Below, piece after piece: positions 1 to 5,178 of a DNA stretch of 7,501 nucleotides. Every line of letters starts with the position of its first letter. The stretch's first letter is position 1. Below the pieces are notes generated by a model. It saw only the letters and a list, made by a program, of their open reading frames with translations, did no database searches and was not told the DNA's origin. Source of the DNA: Cyanobacteria bacterium UBA3803 (lineage in GTDB: Bacteria; Cyanobacteriota; Vampirovibrionia; Gastranaerophilales; Gastranaerophilaceae); contig DFEL01000007.1 of NCBI GenBank assembly GCA_002369055.1, positions 1 to 7,501 on the forward strand. Direction: 5' to 3'. The position numbers were made by a program, and so were the translations under genes.

Positions 1-1
1 A

Positions 2-1759
2 ATGATGATTCAAAATGTATCTTTTGGTAGTGTGGCAAAAGTTAATTTACAAACTGCTAAAAAGCCGTCGCCCGTTAATCCTGCAACACGTCCCGATACA
101 TTTGAAAGAGCAGGTTATGACCGTCAGGCTTTTACTAATCAATTGGAAAGTTACCATGACAAAAAAGGTAAACCTGTTTATAACAAGCAAAATATTGCCG
201 TAATTATTACAAATATTGAAAAAGACCCTAAAAGATATGCACCTTTGCAAGAAATGGCTGCTTTACCTAACATGAAGGGTAAAGATTTGGCTAAAATTTC
301 TTACGGAAAAGCAGATAGTTTAGTTATTACAAATGAATTTTCAAAGAAAACAACTGTTAGCGGAAACTTAAAATATACAAGTGACAATTTAATTCAGTTT
401 GCAAACATGCCTGCAAATGAACTTGAAAGAATCAGACCTTTAACTGATACAACATTACGTGTTGACAGAATTTCAGATATCGCAAAAGATAAAAATTTAG
501 ATTTGCAAAAATTAGGCAAGAAAATTAATGAAATGGAAGAAGTTTGTGGCAAAAATACAAGAACTTTAGACAAAATTTATTTTAAAAAAGATATATACGA
601 CCCTAAAAACGCCTATGTTTTGACAGGTTCTACAATCAGTGGTGTAGAAAAACAAGAGCTTTTAGATAAAAATTTAAACCGTATGGCTATTGCTGAAACT
701 GCTTCTTATACTTCAAAAGCAGGTAAGGAATATATGGTTACAAAGACAAATGACTTGAGAAATAACACTGTTTCAAAGGTTCGTTCTTATATAGATAAAG
801 ACGGTTATCCGATTGTAGAAAATCAAGTGAGAATAATAAAAGATAAAAACGGAAAAGTTCAAAAAACAGAATATATGACAATGTCAGAAGTTAAAGGTGT
901 TTATGATGCAAAAAATGTTTATCCGAACGGAAAAGTTGAACAAATTTCATCAGGTAAAATAGACAAAAAAACAGGAATTGTATCCGTAAAACGTGATATG
1001 AAGTCATTAGACGGAACAAGAACAGAATATTTGTATGAAAATGACCCGCAAGGTAACAGAATTATTGATTACAAAATTACGGATGAAAACGGTAAACAAC
1101 TTTTAAAATACTCTCAATCTCTTGAAGTTATTGATGATAATACTTTTATTACAAGTAAGAATGATAAATCTTATGAAGTAAAAATAAGTAAAGATGAAAA
1201 TACAATGACAGTAAGAGATATGAAAACGAATTACCAAAACGAATTAAATCTTGGCAGAATGCTTAGAGGCGATAAAAAGTCAATGGTTAATTTGTTGAAA
1301 AAATTTCCGGGTGAAGAATTAATTGCCTTAAAAGATACAACAAATATCTTAAAAGGTATGAAAAGAATGGATGATTGCTGCTATTGGCCTGACAAAAAAG
1401 AAATTGATATTGTAGATGATTTATATTCAGTTCTTCATGAATTAGGTCATGCTAAAGATTTCAAAAACGGTGATCACGACATAACTGCAAGTAAAGATGT
1501 TCAAGAAGTTTATGATAAAGAAAGAGAAGCCTTTAATAAAGCATTTCCAAATGCTCAACGAGATCATATTAATTACTTTATTGATGTAAATGAGCATTAT
1601 TCAGGTCCAAGAGGCGGTTTAGAAGAAACAGTTGCAGAATCAAATGCTCTTTTAAACTCTTATAACGGAGAATTGGATATTGCTGCACGTGCTCAATATT
1701 TACAACAATATTTCCCAAAAACAATAGTGCAGATTGCAAAACACTTATATAATGTGTAA
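2..1759 (+). CDS. Lethal-factor-like (M34/ATLF-type) zinc metallopeptidase, copy 1
   Basis: A 585-residue protein. The last ~110 residues form a gluzincin-type zinc protease domain: H479-E480-L-G-H483-A supplies two zinc ligands and the catalytic Glu. E542 of E542-T-V-A-E546 is the likely third ligand, and Y533 is the likely transition-state Tyr. The spacing and the C-terminal FPKT-x-x-x-I tail resemble anthrax lethal factor (HEFGHAVD ... EFFAE ... PKTFQFI), so I place it in or near the M34/ATLF fold by motif only. Residues ~1-210 are mostly helical with no recognised domain. Residues ~215-400 are beta-rich with repeated D/N-G turns. I see no signal peptide or membrane segment. The ATG at 2 or 5 is taken as the start because MIQNVSFG looks like a natural N-terminus, but upstream sequence is missing, so a longer protein cannot be excluded. 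A paralogue follows 27 bp downstream, probably in the same operon. The substrate is unknown; an effector or toxin role is inference. Confidence 0.8.
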   Translation: MMIQNVSFGSVAKVNLQTAKKPSPVNPATRPDTFERAGYDRQAFTNQLESYHDKKGKPVYNKQNIAVIITNIEKDPKRYAPLQEMAALPNMKGKDLAKISYGKADSLVITNEFSKKTTVSGNLKYTSDNLIQFANMPANELERIRPLTDTTLRVDRISDIAKDKNLDLQKLGKKINEMEEVCGKNTRTLDKIYFKKDIYDPKNAYVLTGSTISGVEKQELLDKNLNRMAIAETASYTSKAGKEYMVTKTNDLRNNTVSKVRSYIDKDGYPIVENQVRIIKDKNGKVQKTEYMTMSEVKGVYDAKNVYPNGKVEQISSGKIDKKTGIVSVKRDMKSLDGTRTEYLYENDPQGNRIIDYKITDENGKQLLKYSQSLEVIDDNTFITSKNDKSYEVKISKDENTMTVRDMKTNYQNELNLGRMLRGDKKSMVNLLKKFPGEELIALKDTTNILKGMKRMDDCCYWPDKKEIDIVDDLYSVLHELGHAKDFKNGDHDITASKDVQEVYDKEREAFNKAFPNAQRDHINYFIDVNEHYSGPRGGLEETVAESNALLNSYNGELDIAARAQYLQQYFPKTIVQIAKHLYNV

Positions 1760-1774
1760 AATAGAATAGAATAA

Positions 1775-1778
1775 AAGG
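1775..1778 (+). promoter_or_regulatory. Ribosome-binding site of the second metallopeptidase
   Basis: AAGG lies 8 bases before the ATG at 1787, inside the 27-bp gap between the two paralogues. It fixes the start of the second gene. No promoter or terminator fits in the gap, which supports cotranscription. Confidence 0.6.
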
Positions 1779-1786
1779 TACGCAAA

Positions 1787-3556
1787 ATGGAAATAAATAA
1801 TATATCAGCCAAGCAGGCAATAAAAACAGAATTAAAAAAGCAACCTGAAAAAATAAAAGATACAGGTCTAAAAGAAGATACTTTTCAAAAAACGTATGAC
1901 ATAGATACTGTTATGAAAAGTATTGAAGATATTGAATCTTTTAAAGGTCAAAAAAAATTCAGATTTCCAAAAATTGTAGAAGATATAAGAAATACTTTGA
2001 CGGAATGTCCTGAAAAATGCGAGTATGCACTGAAATTAGCACCTCAGGATAATGTTACTCAACTTTGTTTTAAAAATATTATTAAAAGACCTGTTGAAGA
2101 ATTAAAACAAATAACTGACATAGTATCTACTAAAAACAACAGAGGCGGATATAAATTCTCTGAATCGAATGTTGTTGACATACATAAAAATTGTACAGCA
2201 GAAGAACGTGGAAAAATAAAAGAATTATCGACTTGTGCTTTAGAAGGCGATAATATTATTAAAGTTGCAAAAGAAAAAGATTTAGATATTAAAAAAGTTG
2301 CAAAAAAAGCAAATGAAATGGCAAAAATGTTTACCGAAGATGAATTAGTAGGTGTAACATTTGCACGTGATAAATATTCAAAAGGTGATTATACTTGCAA
2401 GGCTGAAAGCTATAACAGAGAATCTTATACAGAAATTCTTGATAAAAACCTAAACAGATATGCACTGGAATCAAGTAAAGAAGTTGATTTGGATAAAAAA
2501 TCATATAAAATAAAAAAAGTTACTGATTTTAGAAATAATACCACTGCAAAAACACGTTATGAAAAAATTGATGGGATGTATCAAGCAACTCATGAAATCA
2601 GAATTGTGAAAGATAAAAGCGGAAAAGTTCAAAGAACTGAATATACTGAACCTTCACAAATAAAAGGTGTTATGGATATAAAATATATGTATCCGAACGG
2701 TGAAGTTAAACAAATATCTTCGGGAAAAATTGATGCCAAAACAGGTATTATGTCTATAAAGAAAGACATGGTTTCTTCAAATGGCACAAGAACAGAGTAT
2801 TTATTTGAAGATGACCCGCAAGGCAACAGAATTTCTGATTACAAGATTACGGATAAAAACGGAAAAGTTCTTCTTAAAAACAGTGAATCTTTTGAAGTTG
2901 TATCTCCAAATAAATTTATATCTTCAAAAAATAATGAAAAATATGAAATTACTGCGGATGATGACAGTGTAACGGTAAAAGATATGAATAATCCTGATAG
3001 AACAGCAACTTTTAAAAGAGGAGTTGAAATTATTGGTGATGAAGAAGAAATCATGAAAGTTCTTAAAAAAATGCCCGGTGAAGAACTTTTAAAATTAAAG
3101 AAAAATGTATCTGAACTTGAAGGTACAACAGAAGTTTTACGTTCATATTCTCAAACAGGCAAGGATAAGCGTACAATTCATACCGGAGATAATCTATTTG
3201 TTATATTGCACGAACTGGGTCATGCCGTAGATATGAAAGATGTTGATATGAATAATCTTCAAAATACTGTTCAAAAAGCAGTATTCATGGATAAAGAATT
3301 TAATGAAATTTATGAAAGAGAAAAAGCAGCATTTAATAAAGCTTTCCCTGATACTCAAAGAAACCACATTGCATATTTTATTAACCATGAAACACATTAT
3401 AACGGTGAAATAGGCGGTAGAAAAGAAACTATTGCGGAAAGTAATGCTCTTTTAACGACAGCAAAAACTCATGAAGTTTTGGCAATGCGTTCTCAATATT
3501 TGCAGCAGCACTTCCCTGAAACAATAGCTTATCTGCACAGAAAATTAAATTCTTAA
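1787..3556 (+). CDS. Lethal-factor-like (M34/ATLF-type) zinc metallopeptidase, copy 2
   Basis: A 589-residue paralogue of the gene just upstream. The protease signature is intact: H475-E476-L-G-H479-A-V-D, then Y538 and E547-T-I-A-E551. HELGHAVD is closer to lethal factor's HEFGHAVD than the first copy is. The stretch between the HExxH and the third ligand is about 9 residues longer than in copy 1. In an ungapped hand alignment of the central region (residues 304-371 here, 309-376 in copy 1), 51 of 68 residues are identical. The first ~200 residues are only distantly alike. It starts MEINNISAKQ and lacks the 'NVSFG' tag of copy 1. No signal peptide or transmembrane helix is visible. Both copies keep every expected catalytic residue, so neither looks like a decaying duplicate. 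Function as a secreted or injected protease is inferred from the family resemblance; target and delivery are not visible. Confidence 0.85.
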   Translation: MEINNISAKQAIKTELKKQPEKIKDTGLKEDTFQKTYDIDTVMKSIEDIESFKGQKKFRFPKIVEDIRNTLTECPEKCEYALKLAPQDNVTQLCFKNIIKRPVEELKQITDIVSTKNNRGGYKFSESNVVDIHKNCTAEERGKIKELSTCALEGDNIIKVAKEKDLDIKKVAKKANEMAKMFTEDELVGVTFARDKYSKGDYTCKAESYNRESYTEILDKNLNRYALESSKEVDLDKKSYKIKKVTDFRNNTTAKTRYEKIDGMYQATHEIRIVKDKSGKVQRTEYTEPSQIKGVMDIKYMYPNGEVKQISSGKIDAKTGIMSIKKDMVSSNGTRTEYLFEDDPQGNRISDYKITDKNGKVLLKNSESFEVVSPNKFISSKNNEKYEITADDDSVTVKDMNNPDRTATFKRGVEIIGDEEEIMKVLKKMPGEELLKLKKNVSELEGTTEVLRSYSQTGKDKRTIHTGDNLFVILHELGHAVDMKDVDMNNLQNTVQKAVFMDKEFNEIYEREKAAFNKAFPDTQRNHIAYFINHETHYNGEIGGRKETIAESNALLTTAKTHEVLAMRSQYLQQHFPETIAYLHRKLNS

Positions 3557-3689
3557 TAAAATATTTAAAAATGTAAATTATTAATTTAAAATGTATCAAA
3601 ATACGAACTACATTAATTCAAAAGCAGAAAATATAAGAGCATTACAAAAATCAGATAATTTAAATGCTAAATTTGCATTGCTTGCATAG

Positions 3690-4127
3690 TTATTTGCCTG
3701 TTGAACCAAAACCGCCTGAACCTCTTTGTGTGTCAGAAAGTTCTGTTACAACTTCTATTTTTGCTTGCTCATATTTAGATATAACCATTTGTGCAATGCG
3801 TTCATCAGGTTGAATTGTGTATTCTTCATTGGAAATATTCACAACAGGAATACAAACTTCGCCCCTGTAATCTTCATCAATTGTGCCCACACAATTAATA
3901 AGAGTTATTCCGTGCTTAATCGACATGCCTGAACGAGGTCTTATTTGTGCTTCGTATCCGTGTTCAAGTTCAATTTTTAAACCTGTCGGGATTAAAGTTC
4001 TTTCCAACGGTTTTAATGTAACAGGCTCATTTATTGCAGCACATAAATCCATGCCGGCAGCTCCGCTTGTTTTATACTCAGGTAAAATTCGATTATGTTC
4101 CAAACGTTCTATTTTTAATATTGTCAT
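3690..4127 (-). CDS. dut: dUTP diphosphatase (dUTPase)
   Basis: Hydrolyses dUTP to dUMP and pyrophosphate in the cytoplasm, keeping uracil out of DNA and supplying dUMP for thymidylate synthesis. The 145 residues are the normal length of the trimeric enzyme, and all five family motifs are present in order: motif 1 AAGMDL (23-28, D27), motif 2 RPRSGM (63-68), motif 3 GTIDEDYRGE (81-90) with catalytic-water Asp D84 and base-stacking Y87, motif 4 around DERIAQMV (108-115), and motif 5 RGSGGFGSTG (135-144), the C-terminal arm that closes over the substrate. The start at 4127 is supported by AAGG 7 bases upstream. The gene stands alone, convergent with the metallopeptidase pair and divergent from a small gene, with its own promoter region at 4128-4252. 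Confidence 0.97.
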   Translation of the reverse strand: MTILKIERLEHNRILPEYKTSGAAGMDLCAAINEPVTLKPLERTLIPTGLKIELEHGYEAQIRPRSGMSIKHGITLINCVGTIDEDYRGEVCIPVVNISNEEYTIQPDERIAQMVISKYEQAKIEVVTELSDTQRGSGGFGSTGK

Positions 4128-4134
4128 GGTAAAA

Positions 4135-4138
4135 CCTT
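4135..4138 (-). promoter_or_regulatory. Ribosome-binding site of dut
   Basis: Read on the minus strand, AAGG is followed by TTTTACC (7 bases) and the dut ATG. This is good spacing and supports the chosen start. Confidence 0.7.
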
Positions 4139-4154
4139 ATATTTTTTAAATTAC

Positions 4155-4183
4155 AGTAAACTGTGATTTTATACCAGTTTACT
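4155..4183. repeat. Inverted repeat overlapping the dut promoter, candidate operator
   Basis: AGTAAACTG (4155-4163) and its exact reverse complement CAGTTTACT (4175-4183) are separated by 11 bases. The arm centres are 20 bp apart, about two helical turns, as expected for a dimeric regulator touching one DNA face. The distal arm covers the candidate -10 box and the proximal arm lies in the early transcribed region. The left arm is itself within a short palindrome, ACAGT-AA-ACTGT (4153-4164). No regulator gene is in the window. Confidence 0.4.
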
Positions 4184-4204
4184 TTGTTGATTGTGGTTTG
4201 TCAA
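4176..4204 (-). promoter_or_regulatory. Probable sigma70-type promoter of dut
   Basis: On the minus strand a consensus -35 box TTGACA (4204-4199) is followed by exactly 17 bases and TAAACT (4181-4176), which matches TATAAT at 4 of 6 positions. Transcription would start near 4169 and give a leader of about 41 nt. A second candidate lies just downstream: TGG-TATAAA (4176-4168), an extended -10 with 5 of 6 matches but no good -35. Either could serve dut; both overlap the inverted repeat at 4155-4183. Confidence 0.5.
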
Positions 4205-4206
4205 CA
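4185..4206. repeat. Short inverted repeat in the divergent promoter region
   Basis: TGTTGA (4185-4190) and TCAACA (4201-4206) are perfect 6-base inverted arms with a 10-base spacer. The right arm overlaps the -35 box of the dut promoter and the left arm overlaps the candidate -35 of the small + strand gene. It could be a second binding site or chance in AT-rich DNA. Confidence 0.25.
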
Positions 4207-4214
4207 CAGATAAT
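4187..4214 (+). promoter_or_regulatory. Possible promoter of the 78-aa gene
   Basis: TTGATT (4187-4192), 16 bases, then GATAAT (4209-4214), five of six matches to TATAAT. It lies on the + strand about 40 bases upstream of the small gene and runs antiparallel over the dut promoter. The surrounding AT tract (4211-4227) offers other -10 choices, so the exact boxes are uncertain. Confidence 0.35.
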
Positions 4215-4236
4215 AATATATATATCAATAAATGAG

Positions 4237-4242
4237 AAAGGA
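4237..4242 (+). promoter_or_regulatory. Ribosome-binding site of the 78-aa gene
   Basis: AAAGGA stands 10 bases before the ATG at 4253. It is the strongest Shine-Dalgarno match near any start in the window and the main reason to accept this short gene as real. Confidence 0.65.
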
Positions 4243-4252
4243 ATATTTTTAA

Positions 4253-4489
4253 ATGACAGACCTGATTGAATTATCAAATAAAATAAGTGATGAACTTTGC
4301 GAAATAAAAAATCTGATTGATTGCTGCAAAAATTCACTTGAAAATTCCGTAAAGCAAAATGAAGATGGATGTTGCGTTTTATCGCTTATAGAAATAATCG
4401 ACAATAAATACGAAAATTTAATTGCCGATTATGAAATTATTGATACTCATATTTTTAAAGATAATTTTAATTTAGAAAATTTGAACTAA
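4253..4489 (+). CDS. Small protein of unknown function (78 aa)
   Basis: I do not recognise this protein. Its 78 residues are acidic and predicted mostly helical, with two or three amphipathic helices. It has four Cys (C16, C24, C25 and a CC pair near residue 40 contributing two more, so five in all) that do not form a regular zinc-finger pattern. There is no signal peptide, membrane segment or DNA-binding motif. A strong AAAGGA ribosome-binding site and a divergent promoter region shared with dut support expression. Its last 18 bases (4472-4489) overlap, tail to tail, the 3' end of the nucleotidyltransferase gene on the other strand, so the two 3' ends share DNA and no terminator lies between them. 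It is shorter than most annotated genes but codon usage is like that of its neighbours. It could be a conserved lineage-specific protein; nothing links it functionally to dut or to the HEPN/MNT pair beyond position. Confidence 0.65.
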   Translation: MTDLIELSNKISDELCEIKNLIDCCKNSLENSVKQNEDGCCVLSLIEIIDNKYENLIADYEIIDTHIFKDNFNLENLN

Positions 4490-4768
4490 ATCTTTTTCAA
4501 TTAAATTATAAAACTTTTCATCCATTGCGTAATAATCTGTTAAATTGGTTACATAAGGAAGTTTTGAATTATCAAATTTTTGATTTAGTTCTGCCAATTC
4601 ACTTACATCAATTTTACTATCGCCTTTTATTAAAATATCTAAATCGGAAGTTTTTTCAAAATTACCCTTAACCCTTGAACCATAATAATAAAACGAATAT
4701 TTATCGGTAAAATCGTTCAAAATACTCTTTATTATTTTTTCTTCTGTTTCGGTTATGCCTGCTATCAT
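4472..4768 (-). CDS. mntA: Minimal nucleotidyltransferase, MntA-type antitoxin (HI0073 family)
   Basis: A 98-residue single-domain nucleotidyltransferase of the polymerase-beta/KNTase-like fold. The signature GS-x10-DxD is exact: G30-S31, then D42-L-D44, two of the three metal-binding carboxylates. The tail LPY...L-x-D-Y followed by a helix matches the HI0073 family in length and layout. The position where relatives have the third Asp (VDL) is N75 here, with D78 three residues on, so catalytic competence is uncertain. In HepT/MntA systems this protein transfers AMP to a Tyr of the partner HEPN RNase and silences it. The partner is encoded immediately upstream: its stop and this ATG overlap by one base (TAATG). 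The nearest AAGG is 13 bases before the ATG, too far to be strong, so translation probably depends on coupling. The 3' end overlaps the 78-aa gene by 18 bases. Confidence 0.88.
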   Translation of the reverse strand: MIAGITETEEKIIKSILNDFTDKYSFYYYGSRVKGNFEKTSDLDILIKGDSKIDVSELAELNQKFDNSKLPYVTNLTDYYAMDEKFYNLIEKDLVQIF

Positions 4769-5178
4769 TATAATTCTAGTGCCTTAGATAAGTTGTTATA
4801 TAAATATTCTGCATCTTCAAGCAATTTTTCTGCAATGTTTAATATTTCTTTTGCTTTTTCTTTATTATATTCATGACTTGTATTGTTTCTGTGGTCATAA
4901 TAATTTTTCCAAGTTTCCCAAGATTTAATAATTCCGTAACCTTCCATGTATCTGAAAATGTTGTTCATGGTCAATTCTTTGTCTGATTTACCATATTGTA
5001 ACTTCAGAAATTTTTTCATAATTTTCCAAGATGTTTCAACGGTATATTCAAACCTTTTTACACAAGAATCAGCAATATATTCTTTTATTTTTGTATCAGG
5101 ATTTTTTTTATAATCAATAATACATTCACGCAAAGAATTTATACTCTTTTCTAAATTTAAAAGATTTAGTTCATTCAT
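4768..5178 (-). CDS. hepT: HEPN-domain protein, HepT-type toxin (HI0074 / NTase-substrate-binding family)
   Basis: A 136-residue all-helical HEPN protein of the type once named 'nucleotidyltransferase substrate-binding protein' (HI0074). The active-site loop HRNNTSHEY carries the HEPN RNase motif Rx4H (R97, H102), and Tyr104 completes Rx4HxY. That Tyr is the residue AMPylated by the MNT partner in characterised HEPN/MNT systems. R97 and H102 would form the metal-independent RNase site across a dimer; the RNA target here is unknown. The ATG overlaps the alaS stop by one base, and the stop overlaps the downstream nucleotidyltransferase start by one base. No clear Shine-Dalgarno precedes the ATG, only A7, so translation likely relies on ribosomes finishing alaS, or conceivably on a -1 slip at the A7 tract. 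Toxin function is by family; some HI0074 members have no shown toxicity. Confidence 0.88.
   Translation of the reverse strand: MNELNLLNLEKSINSLRECIIDYKKNPDTKIKEYIADSCVKRFEYTVETSWKIMKKFLKLQYGKSDKELTMNNIFRYMEGYGIIKSWETWKNYYDHRNNTSHEYNKEKAKEILNIAEKLLEDAEYLYNNLSKALEL

Noticed and set aside
3574..3588. AT-only dyad TAAATT-ATT-AATTTA just after the second metallopeptidase gene.
   Set aside because: No G or C in the stem and no clear T-run; expected by chance in such AT-rich DNA.
3663..3679. AATGC/GCATT stem with a 7-base loop downstream of dut, a possible terminator.
   Set aside because: Only five base pairs, and no U-tract follows on the dut strand; too weak to call.
3591..3689. A 32-codon + strand frame (MYQNTNYINSK...) filling the gap between the second metallopeptidase and dut, ending one base before the dut stop.
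   Set aside because: No ribosome-binding site precedes it, it matches nothing I recognise, and a frame of this length is not unusual by chance. It could be a gene remnant, but nothing supports a call.
3883..4149. An 88-codon + strand frame with an ATG.
   Set aside because: Entirely antisense to dut and its leader. dut has all five family motifs, and the frame encodes no recognisable protein and has no ribosome-binding site.
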